A DNA stretch of 64,000 nt from Rhizophagus irregularis (lineage: Eukaryota > Glomeromycota > Glomeromycetes > Glomerales > Glomeraceae): positions 1,922,001 through 1,986,000 of the forward strand of contig NC_089443.1 in NCBI RefSeq assembly GCF_026210795.1, written 5' to 3'. A program made the translations under genes and the position numbers. The notes beneath the pieces are model-generated. The model was not told the DNA's origin and ran no database searches. It saw nothing but the letters and a program-made list of their open reading frames with translations. How positions within the stretch are numbered: the stretch's first letter is position 1; each line of letters starts with the position of its first letter. Positions 1 through 18,383 of the stretch are shown piece by piece.

Positions 1-703
1 GAAACTAATTCCTCCTAATTTGTTTGATAAAGAAAGAAAATATTGACAAATGTAAGAAATGATTCAAATTTTATAAAATAAATACCTCATTTTCTAAATG
101 CTGTAAATATATATTTTTTGAATAAGGCATCTGAGCATGAGTTTCAGATCGTCCATTCCTAATAAAAAAAATTTTTTTATGAGTTTGTAATTGTAAGTAC
201 AGAAATACAATTATTTACCAATTAGACTCGTGCAATTCATTTTTTCCAGGGGACTCTTCATAGAGTTTATTAATTTTCTTTAGAGATCCAAAGCCACCTA
301 AATATCTATGGATTAGTTTTCTTTAATAATCAGAAAAGCAGTATTATTATTACTAACCCTTCAAATCATATAACAATAACCGTGGTGTATAAGTTTCAAT
401 ACCCTTTTACATAGGAATTGTATTATTAATATTATATAATAATGCCAAGATTTAACCAGTACAAATGAACAAACCCTTGGAGTAACTCCAGCACGAAATA
501 GAGTATCGTGTACAATTTCCGACTTAGGAGCATTTAAACTTTCATTATAAGTAAAATACGCCTCCTGTACATATAAGTAATATTAATATTCAAAAAACTA
601 ATGTAATGGACTTTTAAAAAATGCTAAAAACCTGAGAATTCCAAAAATGTGTCCCAACAAAGTTTGCAAAATGCCCAAACTGCAAAGTCAGTATCTCATG
701 CAT
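1..703 (-). CDS. DML1: Misato/DML1 homolog, N-terminal part (cut by window edge)
   Basis: Tubulin-like protein of the Misato/DML1 family, which in yeast and animals supports mitochondrial morphology and inheritance. The start ATG is the complement of 701-703; exon 1 (632-703) gives MHEILTLQFGHFANFVGTHF and WNSQ, the diagnostic family start. Further spliced exons read EAYFTYNESL (about 500-575), ETYTPRLLLYDLK (about 370-415), GGFGSLKKINKLYEESPG (about 220-290) and THAQMPYSKNIYLQHLENE (about 85-160); reading frames join through GT-AG introns. Only about 120 residues are in the window, so the downstream tubulin-like part is not seen. It is transcribed away from PEX1 with which it shares a short promoter region. 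The small exons are not resolvable as a single open frame, so boundaries are approximate. Family recognition is from remembered motif similarity. Confidence 0.8.
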
Positions 704-888
704 TATAGTTTAGCAAAGAAATATCAGATTATCAAAAATTAGTCGTACCGACAGGTTTTGATCACCTTCTAAATTTGGTAACAAACAAAATATTATTATG
801 GTAAGCAGCTGGCCTGGTTAGCAAAACTTCACTTGTATTCTCAGAGCGCAAGTGTCTGCTGAGTATTAAGTCTGGAAAAATACTCAAA
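704..888. promoter_or_regulatory. Shared divergent promoter between DML1 and PEX1
   Basis: The 185 bp between two opposite start codons must hold both core promoters and both 5' leaders. The sequence is AT-rich and has no clear TATA box; no specific factor site was identified. Calling it bidirectional is an inference from the spacing. Confidence 0.5.
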
Positions 889-5638
<4,750 letters not shown>

Positions 5639-6317
5639 ATCTATAACAAGTTTGTGTCACGTTTGAATAACTCACAATGCGGACATTTTTTTTCTATCAG
5701 GCTGTGTAACAGAAAATTGTTTCATTAAAGTATAGTATAATAAATTTAATATTAAACACCTAACTTTCGTTAATTTTCCAAATTTTACGAAAATATTTCA
5801 AAATTGCTCTTTTTTTTAAAAAAAAAAAGTAGTATTGCATTGTTTTTATTATTACATGAATGCTACATGTAATTGAATCTAGCAGATTTGGGATTTTTTA
5901 ATGGGAGAATTTCACGCCGTCCAACCATATGATTTTGTATGGGTATATAATAATACATTAGCAGCAGATCTTAAGTCTCATCAAAATATGAACCAAAGAA
6001 CTACAGCAATCAAAATTAAGGCTTCTATTGGCTCTAATTCATTTGATAGTATTAATAAATCAAGTCTGAGGGAAAGAAAGCAATTTGAATAATATATTTC
6101 GCAGGATGATGCAGAGCAAATCAATTATTTGAATAACATTACAATTCAAAATCATTACAATTCAAAATAAATAAAGTCAATTTGTGTTGCAGTTTTTAAA
6201 TCCATTCACTAATTCGGTTAACATGCAATTAACCCTCGTGATCGCTAATATAACTTCCGTGATGATGGTCATTATTTAACTAAAATATCTAATCAATTTA
6301 ATACTCACAAAACATTA
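5639..6317. other. Convergent intergenic region PEX1/PRO2
   Basis: Holds both 3' untranslated regions. A 63-codon open frame at 5901-6092 has no recognisable similarity and sits between two converging genes; I see no support for it as a gene. Poly-A and poly-T runs lie near 5814-5830. Confidence 0.5.
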
Positions 6318-8026
6318 TTATACAATCTTTTCAGTTACATCAATTTTTTCATGTAAGTATTTCTTTTTTCCAGAACCTTCACCAAATTCTTCAACGATAT
6401 GTCCATTACCATAAAGTTTATACTTATATATAACTAACCCTTCGAGACCTACCGGACCTCGTGCGTGAGTTTTATTAGTACTCACCTGAATTTTATATAT
6501 ATATTAACAAAACATCATTTATATCTAAAATAATGATTACAAATTTATTTACTTACTCCAACTTCAGCTCCAAATCCATATCGAAAGCCATCAGCAAATC
6601 TGGTGCTCGCATTCCAATATACTCCTGCAGCATCAACACCCTGCATGAATCTCTTTGCGACTTGTTCGTTTTCCGTGACAATAGCATCTGTGTGTTTGCT
6701 ACCATGTGAATTTATATGTTGAATTGCTTCTTCCACGTCACCAACAACTTTAACTGCAATTTCTAAATCCAAAAATTCGGTATCGAAATCTTCTGCCACA
6801 CATTCTTTGATTAACGAACTGTCTATAGAAGGAAGATGAGAAAGAGATTCAGAGTCAAGATGTAATTTAACGTTTGCTTTTTGTAATGCAGTAGTAATAG
6901 GTATAAGATGTGTTGATAGAATCGAGCGATTTACGAGAAGTGTCTCGGCTGCATTACATGCTGCAGGATAATTGATCTGAAAATATGTTACTGAGGTTTG
7001 TAAAGGAACTAAATTTTAAAGAATTCAAAATATATACTTTTGAATCAACAACAACTCGAACAGCTTTATCGATATCAGCGTCTTTGTCAACATACACTGA
7101 GCATAAACCATCGGCATGTCCCAAAACGGGTATCCTTAAAAAAAAAAGGCCAAATCTTGATTTAAATATCCTATTTCAAAATTATTCTTGTCCAAGATCC
7201 AAAATACCTTGTATTACTCTGAATATATTTCACCAAACTATTACTTCCACGTGGAACAACTAGATCAATATATTTATCCAATTCTAATAAAGCTTTGATT
7301 TCTTCACGAGTTTCAACAAGTTGGATAGCATCTGGTGGAATCACAGTATCAGCTAAAGCAGATTGAATAGCCGTCGATAGTGCTGCCAAAGAAAGGATAG
7401 ATTCTTTTCCTCCTTTCAAAATTACAGCATTGCCTTAAAACAATTATTATAAATTAGTTAATTTTCTATTACTTAATATAATTAAACTGCTTCAACGCCT
7501 AACGATAAAATTACCAGATTTTATAGCTAACGAGGAAATATTGACAACCACCTCAGGCCTTGCTTCAAAAATCACTAACAAAACCCCAACAGGACAGGTA
7601 ACACGATAAAGTTCTAAACCTTCATCAAGTTTACATGAATAAGTAATTTGACCAGTAGGATCTGGTAATTGATCGATGTCAGATACTCCTTTAAGCATGG
7701 TGTCAAATTTATCTCCCTTTTCAAGGTCCAATCGCTTAAACAATGAAGCAGATAATGTCCCAGCATTTACCAATATCTCAGCATTCTTTAATTATTTCAA
7801 CTGACAAAATTAATAGGATGTTTCCAAATTTGATTAAATTCAAATAATTTTTGTTTCAAACCTCTTTATCAGTTCTATTCGCCTTGAAGATTTCTTGTTT
7901 CTTATCAGCAAGAACACTTATAATTTTATTAAGTGCAACACTCTTATCTTGAGTAGTCACATATTGAAGTTTATTGGCAGCAATACGTGCTCTTTGGGCT
8001 ATATTAACTATATTTTCGGTTGACAT
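6318..8026 (-). CDS. PRO2: Gamma-glutamyl phosphate reductase
   Basis: Second step of proline synthesis: NADPH-dependent reduction of gamma-glutamyl phosphate to glutamate semialdehyde, usually cytosolic. An aldehyde-dehydrogenase-superfamily protein spread over about six exons. Exon 1 (7862-8026) starts [20 protein letters not shown]; exon 2 (7515-7785) has [20 protein letters not shown] and [13 protein letters not shown]; later exons have [63 protein letters not shown] with the catalytic Cys at 6956-6958, the cofactor-pocket stretch [21 protein letters not shown] and [15 protein letters not shown]. The stop is at 6318-6320. An upstream in-frame ATG at 8077 exists, but MSTENIV is a better start because the extra 17 residues look like leader sequence. 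All key residues are present. Confidence 0.95.
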
Positions 8027-8228
8027 TTTATACAATAGAGAATTGTATTTGCTACGTATTAAATCACGTAATATCACGTGATGTAAAATTTATAGTGCAT
8101 TAGGGAGCGATAAAGCCTTGTCTTTTTTGAACTGTACTTTTTGAACTGCACTCACTTGACGCTTTCTAATAGACCTTTTATTCTTTTTTTTGCTAGCTTT
8201 TACTCAACGCGTATACTAATCATTAGGT
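8027..8228. promoter_or_regulatory. Shared divergent promoter between PRO2 and PNN
   Basis: 202 bp separate the opposite start codons. It includes a pair of TTTTTGAACTG(T/C)ACT direct repeats at about 8127-8152, and a TCACGTGA palindrome at about 8073-8080 that could be an E-box. Function is inferred from position only. Confidence 0.45.
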
Positions 8229-9479
8229 ATGGCAACAGACATCTCTGAACTCGATAAGAATGCTGATGTAGTTCCAAGGTATTTACTTATTTTCGAAGGT
8301 TTTACCTATCTGATCTGTTTTGAAAGAAAGCTAATTATCTTTTTATATCTATTAGTCAAACTGTAGTAACTTCGAGCATTGTAATCCCTTCTACGTCTAC
8401 TGCTAAACGTTCTAGTCGTAGTGATGCCTTGCCGAAGCGGCGTGCTAGTAGTGAAATCTCTAGACATAATACGGAGGAGGTAATTGACGTGAAAATTTCT
8501 TTTAACCAATGTATAGTCAAAAAATTTTTTTTCTTATTTATATATTATAAAAAAATTTAGGCAAAAAGACCTCGATTGGATATGACTAACAATGAAGTTA
8601 AGAAGCGAAGCCAGAGAATATTTGGAATGCTACTAGGCACTTTAACTAAGTTTAAAAATGAAAGTCAAAATAAAACTGAAGCTGTATGTTAGTTCAGGTT
8701 TACGTACAATTTACGGGAATTTACCTTTATTTTGTTTTTTACTAATTTATTTTTTCTTAATTTAGGAAATCAAACGTGAGCAAATTGACCAAAAGCTTCA
8801 AGAGAAGTTAAAAAAAGATCATGAAGAATTGGTTGAAAAAATGAAAAGAGAAGAGCAAGAACGAAAAGAAAAGATTGCAAGAGAAAAAAGAGAGGCCGAA
8901 GAAAAAAGAATAAATGATTTGGTAGAGATCGTAATATTTATTTATCGATTATAATGCTCCAAAAACTATCTAATAACATTTTTGATTCAATAGAAAGAAT
9001 GCTGGAAGAATCAAAAGAGGAATCTGGCCAATTTTCTCTGCACTACTACTGAACCTCCTTTATATTATCTTCCAGCTAGATTATCTCAACCGATGTTGGA
9101 GACTATAGCGGTACAGAAACGCCATTTAGCGTTAACACTTTCTTCTTCAATACATCAAGATGGAATCTCGACAAATGAGGATGAAAATAATGCTGAAGAT
9201 ATCGATATGGCAGAGAAATCTAATGAAGAAGAAGACCAACATAATAAAGAAGAAACTGAAGAAAGTCCAGGGGACATAAAAGTGGAAACTGAACAACCAG
9301 AAGTTAAATTTGAAGAACCTTCCGACAAAGTTGAAGATCAAGGAGAGAATAGCGCAGTGGAGACAGTGGAAAATGCTGCAGACGACTATACAGATACTAA
9401 TGATGTGGTCCAAGAAGAAAATCAGACTAAAGATGTTGTAAATACAGTTGATAGCAAGGACGATCCGGTAGAGTATTAA
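8229..9479 (+). CDS. PNN: Pinin (pinin/SDK/MemA domain protein)
   Basis: Nuclear protein associated with the exon-junction complex and alternative splicing in animals; role in fungi is less known. Exon 1 starts at 8229 (MATDISELDKNADVVP). The family signature KRSQRIFGMLLGTLTKF lies at about 8604-8655 and is followed by a highly charged coiled coil (EIKREQIDQKLQEKLKK, 8766 onward) and WKNQKRNLANFLCTTTEPPL then YYLPARLSQPMLE (9009-9105), as in pinins. The C-terminal third (about 9160-9475) is a low-complexity acidic tail rich in Glu and Asp. Splicing after 8990 needs the frame CWKNQ rather than the overlapping open frame. It is head-to-head with PRO2. Confidence 0.9.
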
Positions 9480-9803
9480 TTATATGTATATAGTTTAAAT
9501 TATAATTTTTATTAATTTGAATTTGAATATACAACTTGTAATTCGATTTTAAAAATAAATGTGAAATGTTCCAATATTAAAACTAGATTAATTTAAAATA
9601 TAACAAGTAATTTGATTTTAAAATAAATTAATTAAATAAATTGAAGTTTGAATGTTTCCTCAATCTTATTAATTATTCTTGGGAATGAATAGCTTTCTGC
9701 CATACTTATTGTATTAATCTTATTAATAAATTCTTGCCTGTATCGCGATATAAACAAAATTTTTATCCATTTCGACCGTTTTTTAAATCATGGTTTTTAG
9801 TAA
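9480..9803 (+). other. Intergenic spacer PNN to VWA8
   Basis: AT-rich 3' end of PNN and presumed promoter of VWA8. A TCACGTGA palindrome lies at about 9812-9819 at the probable 5' end of VWA8. Nothing else seen. Confidence 0.4.
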
Positions 9804-12800
9804 TTGTTCTATCACGTGACAATTAGAATTGCGAATAAAATTATGATCAGTTTAAACGGCCTTTACACGAATACACGAAAATGTTCAAGATGTTTTGATA
9901 CTATATTTCTCGAGATAGTCTCAAATCTAGAAAAAAAGCTTAGTAATCAAAATTATTTTCCGATGGTTGTACAACAAACATTAAATAGTATAAATATAGC
10001 AGTGCTGATCGGATTTCATTACCCAGTCATGTCTCCTAACAATAATAAAAAATCTCAAAAAAATATTAATTATCCTAATGAATCTTCAAGAAGGAGAATT
10101 TTACATCATACCAAGATAATAGAATCAAAAGAGCAATATGACAACGATTATGATTCAACTACGACTTTACATGGTTTTCACACTTCACATGATAAAGAAA
10201 AAGCCAGTTAATAAAATTTTTTTAAAATTTGAATAGTAAAAATAGTCGAAATTAATTATATTTATAAATCTTAATAGCATCTATTATTCGAATTGGTGAT
10301 GTTTCTTTAAGAGTTACCGAACCAAAATGCCCTGAATTGGTTCCTCATTACATTGATCCACTTTTTGAAGAATCGCAAGTTTGTATTTTTGTATAATTTT
10401 TTATTCGGAATATTAATTCAATCATTTTATTAACGTCACGTGATTACCAAATACAGGAAGTTCTTAGACATTTAAGATGGTAAACTCATAATTTTTATTG
10501 GTTTAACTTCTATATCATAAACTTACCTTAATATTAACATAATTAATAGGATAATGCAAAAAGACAAATTGGGACAAGATATATTTCTCATTGGGTATTT
10601 AAGATTTAATGCAAACAAATAATTCGTTTATATTTCATTTTGATATCAATAAATTTTAATTAATCGATTCTTAATATAGACCTCCCGGAAATTTGCGTAG
10701 AGGACTTGTTTTAAAGTATGCTCAACTTACAAATCGAGAAATTGAATATATCCCTTTATCAAAGGATTGTACTGATTCAGACTTAAAACAACGTCGTGAG
10801 ATATCTGGAGGCACGGCATATTACGTAGATCAAGCTTGTGTTAGAGCTGCTACTAATGGTAGAATATTAATTTTAGATGGTATTGAAAAAGCCGAAAGAA
10901 ATGTTTTGCCGATATTAAATAATTTATTGGAGAACAGAGAAATGTCATTAGAGGATGGGAGATTTTTAGTGAATCCAAAACGTTATGATTCTTTAGCAAA
11001 AACGAATGATAAGAACGTCATGGACAAATGGAAACTTGTAAGAGTATCAGATCGATTTATTGTTATGGCTTTAGGCCTACCAGTCCCGCCTTATGTTGGA
11101 CATCCGCTTGATCCTCCACTTAGATCAAGATTTCAATCAAGAGATGTAAAACCACCTGGATTTGATTCTCAAATTAGACATTTAAAGAAATTGGCACCTC
11201 ATGCAAATTCGGAGTTAGTTGAACGATTAGTATCAGTAGCAACTGTTCTTGGATCAATGTCATTTGATGATGGAGGAGGAATTGAGATTCCTGAATTTTC
11301 TATTTCGGTCGATACAAGTGTTCTTGTATTGCAAAATTTTCCACATATTAAGCCAAGATTTTTGTTGGATTCGTTATATCCATGGCCATTGTTACCAACT
11401 TGTACTGCTGAACAAAGGAGTGTTATTGAAGCAACTTATCATCGTTTTGGAGTGCTTGGTTTTGAAATTGTCAAAAAATCAACAAAATTCAGTAGTGAAA
11501 CCGAACAAGATATTTTATTTCAATGTATGCCAGGATATAATGTCACTGACATAAAATTGTCAGAATGTAAGGAGAATACTTTACTTGACGGTTCTCCTAT
11601 TCATAAGATTGATTTAAATTTCCATCCTGAAATTGAAGGTGAAAAAGACCATTTAGTTCAAGTTTTTGGTGGTGGTGAAGATCCTTCAACTGCAGATTTT
11701 TTTGTTGAAACCAACTATCATAGAAGTATGTTTAATTCTATGTTGATTGCTCATACTGTGGGTGATTTTTGTGTTCTTGGTGGAAAAGGTGTTGGTAAAA
11801 GTGCATTGATAAGACATTTTGCCATAAATCTTGGGTATGTGTGATTGTATGTATTGATAAATGTATTTTAATTTGTCTAATTTTATTCTACATCTGATAA
11901 CCAGTTATAATATTGAGTATATTCCGTTATATAAGGATATGTCTGCTCGTGATCTCTTACAACGTCGCAGCACAACTTTTGCCGGTGATACAGTTTGGGA
12001 AAATTCGTCCTTAGTGAAAGCAGCATTGTCTGGTAGTCTTGCTATTATGGACGGTATTGATACACTTTCATTTGGAACAATAGTAACATTGCAACGTTTG
12101 ATCAAAGAACGTGAAATATCACTTCCTGATGGATCACAATTAATTCACCCTGCTAGATATCAAAAATTAGGACAAGATTACGGGCTTACAAAAAAACAAT
12201 TGGACGAAAAGAGAATTTTTTTTATTCACCCAGCATTCAGAATTGTAGCTTTAGGACGTCCTTTTAGTGGTGGAAGTGATGAAGGGAGACCTGGTTCTTG
12301 GTTGTCACCAGAAATTGTCTCAATGTTTCAATTTATTGTTGTCCGTCCATTGGATTATCAAGAGGAGATGCAAGTTCTTGAAACTTTGTCTCCTGGAATA
12401 GATGCTAATAATCTTTCGTTATTGTTGAGATTTGCAAATCGCCTTCGTAGAGGTTCCGATGAAACTGTAAAGACCCTTTCTAATTCACTTTCCACACGGT
12501 AATTCAAGAAGAAGCATCATAATTAAAATTTATTTACATGGTAACTAATTTTTTTTATTTAATAGACAACTTATTAGAATTTGCCGTAGACTTGCATTGT
12601 TTCCAAATGATAGTTTGTATGAAGCGATTCACAGAGTTTCACTTTCGAGGTTCTTGCCATCTTTGGCTAAAACAGCATTAGAAGAGTTGATGGCAGATAA
12701 TGGAATTTTACCTCCAAAGAAAATGGTTAATGTCGAACAGGTTATATAATTATCTTTTTTTTTTATCTTTTTTTTTATAAAAACATATTTATTAAAAATT

Positions 12801-15800
12801 AGTAAAAAATCTCTAGTTAAATATCGAAGTACTTCCTTCGAAGTCAAATCCTCAAATATTGAAAATAGGAAATGTTGAAGAACCCATAACAAAGGATTCT
12901 AACCCACTCTTAATTCCTAATATTGTTTTCCATGAAAATCCTAAACAGACAGAAATTCTCATGCAAATGTTACAAGATTATCAATTAGGTACTTATTATA
13001 AATATAATACAGCAGAATAGTTGTATACAAACTAAATTATAATTTATCTATTTAGGTGAACATTTGTTGTTAATTGGTAATCAAGGGGTAGGAAAAAATA
13101 AGTTAGCAGATTACTTTTTACAATTGTTGAGATTGCCTAGAGAATATATACAGTTACACCGGTATGTTTAATATTATACATCACAACGTTTATAAATTAG
13201 TAACTTTCTATACTTTACTTTGCAATCAATAATAGTGATACAACAGTGCAGAGTTTAACATCCACACCTTCTATAGTGGATGGTGTATTGCAATTTGAAG
13301 ATTCTCCTTTAGGTATAAATTTATAAAGATCATCGAAATTTTGCATATTTTATTAAAGATTTTAATTAACTAATGCATATTTAATTTAGTTAAGGCCGTT
13401 AAAAATGGCAAGTAATTTTGAGGATGAATTCAAAGATTTGTTAATTTATATTTAATATATTTAATATAAATTATAAATATTATATAGGCTATATATTAGT
13501 AGTAGATGAAGCAGATAAAGCACCAACTTACGTGACTGCTGTGCTGAGAAATCTTCTAGAAGATGGACAAATGGTTTTAGGTGATGGGAGAAGAATAGTA
13601 TCTTCAGTATCATCCAAAAATACTAAGGAAGAATGTATTGTCATACATAGGAATTTCAGGATGATAGTGTTGGCAAATAGACCAGGTGAGATTATATCTA
13701 TAAACATATTTAATCATAGTATTTAATTAATATTTGTTAAACCTTTCCTTATTGTACATTTATAGGATTTCCTTTTCTTGGTAAGTTATTAAGAAATGTC
13801 TGCTTGTAAATAATTGCAGAAATTCATTTTTGTTTTATTTTATTTTTATTTTTAGGTAATGATTTCTATAGAGAAATCGGGGATGTTTTCAGTTGGTAAA
13901 TAATTTTATTTGGGATGCTGTTATTTTTAGTTTATTTTAATTTTATATTAATGTATTTTTATTTTTACATAGTCATGCTGTGGACAATCCTGATTCAGAA
14001 TCTGAAATATTTTTATTGAGAAAATATGCACCAGATATTTCTGAAGATCTGCTTCTTAAGTTAACAGCTGCATTCGGGGACTTACGAAAGTTAGTAGATG
14101 AAGGATTAATTTCTTATCCATACTCTACGAGGGAACTGGTTAATATTGTTAAACATATGCAGGTAAGTACATATTTACTTGAAACTAATCTAAACTGGCT
14201 CAATAATAAAATTATTTAAAATTATATTATAGCAATATCCTGAAGAAGGAATTTCACGTATATTACAAAACGTTTTTGATTTTGATCAATATGACAAAGA
14301 TTCGAAGGATCTTTTAATTGAAGCTTTTCAGAAACATGGAATACCAGTTGGATTAGAATCCGATTTTTCAATTAAATTGGGGAAAAGAATTCCATTAAGT
14401 GAACCAATTATTACTGAAATTTGGACACAGTCAAATTCAGAAAGTAAAATTTGTGAAGTTAAACAAGAACCTATAATATTTAGTGTATGTATAAATTATG
14501 TTTTGCGAGGAGTTGTTGAGAGAAATAATATAAATTATTTATTTAGGGATGGGAAATTCAAGTTAGTGAACCAAAAGAGCTTGATCGGACTGAAGGTAAG
14601 ATAGTTAAATTTTTATGCATAAAGAGAATTTATTTAACCGATATTATTTCAGGTCGAATTGTGACTTTTACCGAGCAAATTTACAGCTTTAAGATTCCAA
14701 CTCGTGGTGAGGCACTTGATATAGCAGCACTTCCAGATGGATCATTGTTTGTAGTTACGACGAATCCTGTAACTTTACATGCAATTGACCAAAATCACCA
14801 AAAAGTCAGGAGTATCGATATGTATGAGTTCTTCCCATTACAAAAAGGTAATATACAGAATACCACATTTTTACGAATTAGGAATTCTTTCTAAAATGTT
14901 TATTTTTTAATAGCTTCGCCAAGATTAAGAATAGCAATAGTGCAAACGCAAGAAACATGGTATTTAATATTACATAATCCAACCGAAAATTCATTACTTT
15001 CTATTGATTTTGCAAGAAATTCAGCAGTTGTAATAACGTTACTTATCAATAAAATCATGGTACATTTCTAACGAGTTGTATAAATATTGTATTTTTGAAT
15101 GATTTTTTAACATATCTTTTTAATAGTTGACGGGATTAAACCCTGTTAAATCAATTATGCTAAGAGATTATGAGTCAAATGGAATTTTAGGTATGAAGTT
15201 AAAAGTGATTATATTTGTTTTTACAATAATTGACGTTTTATAAATATTATATTTAATAGTTTTTTACCAAGTTGAAAGATCAATTGTTCTTATGTTGGAT
15301 TTCAATTCTAATACACAGCATACTATTGAAGTTCCAATTAAAAGTAAGTTACATAATTTTTTTTCCTTGATTTTTATTATGAAGAATACACTTAAATCAT
15401 CTATAATATCTTATTTGTAGTTTCACATCTATATTTAATTAGACCAGATGTATGGATAATGAGAGATTGTTCAAACGGAAACTATCATCTTATATATAAT
15501 GATGGACAATCTACGTATGTATTAATTTAATAAAATTATAATATTTATTACGATACGTAGCAATATAATTAACTCATTGTAGTAATAATATTAGAGTTCC
15601 TAACTTGATAAAAAATATTAACGTTAAAGGATTAATTAAATCCAAACCGGAAATAATAACTTATTTATCACAAAATGGTGTGCCTTATCCTAATGTGTAA
15701 GTAATATTTGATTTAAACTTGTCAACATTTAAATCCATATCAAAAATTTCAAAATTATTTTCTCTGCAGAAATTCAACCCTCTTATTAATAATATATTAA

Positions 15801-18383
15801 TAAACTTTAAATTGTAGATCATCTGCTAGGTTCTTACATAACGAAAATGATTCTAATGCCTTATCTATTATAACAAATATACCTGAAAAGTTATTGAATA
15901 ATCCATCAAATGAAGCTAAAGCTGAAATTATCTCATATATGAGAGAAAGCGGAGATGACGGAAGAAATTATTACAAGAATTTAACAAATTCTTCGGTATT
16001 TTTGGAAAAATCTGGACAATTGGCTACTATTATTCCATTAAAAGTAAGTTATCATTTGAGTAACCTTGTTTACTATTGAATTTGTTAATTTGTTTAAATT
16101 CGTTTAAATTTGTCTTATAACTTTTAATGTAGGATGGGAGAAGTGAAGGTTATTTAGAGCTATTTAACCCTGTACAGAACACATTATGGAGAGTTACAAT
16201 GCCATTAGCCATTCCTGATGTTGGACTAATTAAAAAGTGTGTAAGCGTTATTAAAAAATTTAAATTTTTTTTTTAATAATTTAAATATTTTTTATTATTA
16301 GAGATCCAGCATTAAACGCTATTGGAAGTCCCTATATATTCTTCGAGAGAATGGCTGCAGCTATGTTGGAATTACCTAATGGTGATTTATTAACTATGGA
16401 TATTAGTGGTTTGTGATTATACATTTTTTTTAATAAATATCTTTTATTATTTTGAGTTAGATGTACAAAATAAGTTATCACAATGAATTAGGTGTTGTAA
16501 GAATATGGCAAGTTGATGCTGGTCAATTAATAAATGCTGCAAAAACTTGGAGAAAACTTGTTGGGTCTATTGATCAACGTACTTTATCTATCATATATGA
16601 AGATTCTGAGGTATTATTTTTCTTAAGTATGTGTTATATTTTAAAATTGTAATTCAAATTGTTTATTTTATGATTAGGGAAATGTAATCTCGGAACATAT
16701 AGAGAATGATGGTTTGCAGGATAGAAGTTCTGGTAATGGAAGTGGTGAGGGAAATGGAAACGGAAATGGAGGCTCTGGCGGTGGTGGTACGGGTGGTGGT
16801 GCAGGTGATGGAGGAGGAGACCAATTGAATTTGGAGGGTCGAGAACCTACTTTTATTGATGTTAGTAACATGGAAATTGTAAGTAAAAAAATTTTATATG
16901 AAATTGATTTTAATTCAAACTTAAAAAGGTCAATTTTGTAATTGGATTAGAGAACTGAAGCCAAACCACCTCTTGAACTTACTGATGCTCAAAGGTATGT
17001 TTCCTTTTAAAATTATGTGGTTTTTTTATCTTATTATAAAGGAATTAATTCTTAATTCGTGAAATTCTATTAACAAAAGAGAATTACATGAAATATCTAT
17101 GCAAAAACGCCGAGAACAAATTAATATGACACAAGCAGATTCTGAAAAATTTAGATCATATTTAACAAATGTTCAACGTGAAATTCGTGAATTGCGTGTA
17201 ATTTTAGAAAGTATTGAATCAAAAAATAAAGAACGCGTTTGGTTGAAGAATCAAAGTTCTGGTGATGTTGATGATACAAAATTGTAAGTATATATAGTTA
17301 AGGATTTCTTTCTTTTTTTTTGTGAATTCTGATATAAATTTTTTTTCAGAATTGAAGGGTTAACTGGCGATAGAAATATTTACAAGAGGCGTGGTGAAAA
17401 TGATCCCGAAATTGGATTCTTTCAACAACATCCTAAAAAAATGTATTTCTTATTTGATTTGAGCGCAAGGTAAGTAAACGTAAAATTAATAATTTTACTA
17501 CAATATAAAAGATTAAATTTTTTTTGATTCGCTTGATAGTATGTATCGATTTAATTCACATGATCGACGATTGGAACGATCTATGGAAGTTGCACTTAGT
17601 GAGTATATTTTAATAATAAAAAAACAAACTGATGGTTAAAAAGACTAATAAACATATTACTTTAACATTAGTGATTATGGAATCATTTAAATCATTTGAG
17701 CATAAATTTCAATATAGAATTATTGGACATAGTGGAGATGGACCTAATATAGAGTTAGTTAAGGAAGGAAAATATCCTCGTACAGAAAAAGAATCATTGA
17801 AAATTATAAATCAAATGTTTAATCATTCACAATTTTGTCTAAGTGGAGGTAATCGACATTTTTTTTAATGTGTTTTTTTAGGTTGTAAGGAGACTATTTT
17901 TTAATATATAAATTCTATTAATAGATAATACGGTTAGTGCTACCGCTTATGCCATTAAAGACATTGTGAAAGAGGAAGCAGATGATTATTTTGTAGTTGT
18001 ACTTTCTGATGCGAATATTCAACAGTATAGAATTAATCCTGAAGATATAGCGAAAGGTAATCGATCAGAGCACATTTTACAAAGTATTTGACATATTATC
18101 TGACTCTCTGTTTATTTCTTATTTATAGCATTGAATGCAGATGAAAGAGTAACTTCAAGTATAATATTTATTGGTTCTTTGGCAGATCAAGCAGAAAAGT
18201 AAGTTCAATATATTTCATTTAAAGTAATTACTTTATTTTACAGAAGAAAAAACTTATTTCTAATTTAAAAAATTTTTTAGGCTAAAAAAGTATCTTGGAA
18301 ATAAGGCACATATTTGTATGGATAATAAAGATTTACCAAAAATTATGAAATCAATATTTTTGGCTTCTATGTTAAAAGATTAA
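9804..18383 (+). CDS. VWA8: VWA8-like mitochondrial dynein-type AAA protein with VWA domain
   Basis: Homolog of von Willebrand factor A domain-containing protein 8, a matrix-side mitochondrial AAA ATPase in animals. More than 25 exons give about 1,900 residues, the family's normal size. Order: short basic N-terminus; IGDVSLRVTEPKCPELVP (about 10283); IMQKDKLGQDIFLIGPPGN with a degenerate P-loop (normal for the family); TDSDLKQRREISGGTAYYVD; second AAA with GGKGVGKSALIRHF (11777-11820); third AAA with GNQGVGKNK (about 13077) and REYIQLHRDTTVQ; ILVVDEADKAPTYVT (13496); NRPGFPFLGNDFYREIGDVF over a 15-nt microexon; a Gly-rich linker (16729-16820); TGDRNIYKRRGE; VWA domain with MIDAS DLSAS (17457-17471) and later HSGDGPNIELV and YFVVVLSDAN. 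Stop at 18381-18383. The start is uncertain: Met at 9804 or 9843. Confidence 0.92.
13766..13780 (+). other. 15-nt microexon of VWA8
   Basis: GATTTCCTTTTCTTG flanked by ag and gt; it supplies GFPFLG residues between NRPG and NDFYRE, an order conserved in VWA8 proteins. Phase is kept on both sides. Confidence 0.85.

Noticed and set aside
5901-6092. 63-codon open frame between PEX1 and PRO2
   Set aside because: No similarity, lies in the 3' flanks of two converging genes, and no splice or start context supports it.
9147-9413. 88-codon minus-strand frame with hydrophobic Phe-rich sequence
   Set aside because: Exact antisense of the acidic Glu/Asp tail of pinin; the composition is a mirror effect.
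16674-16871. Proline-rich minus-strand frame
   Set aside because: Antisense of the Gly-rich linker of VWA8.
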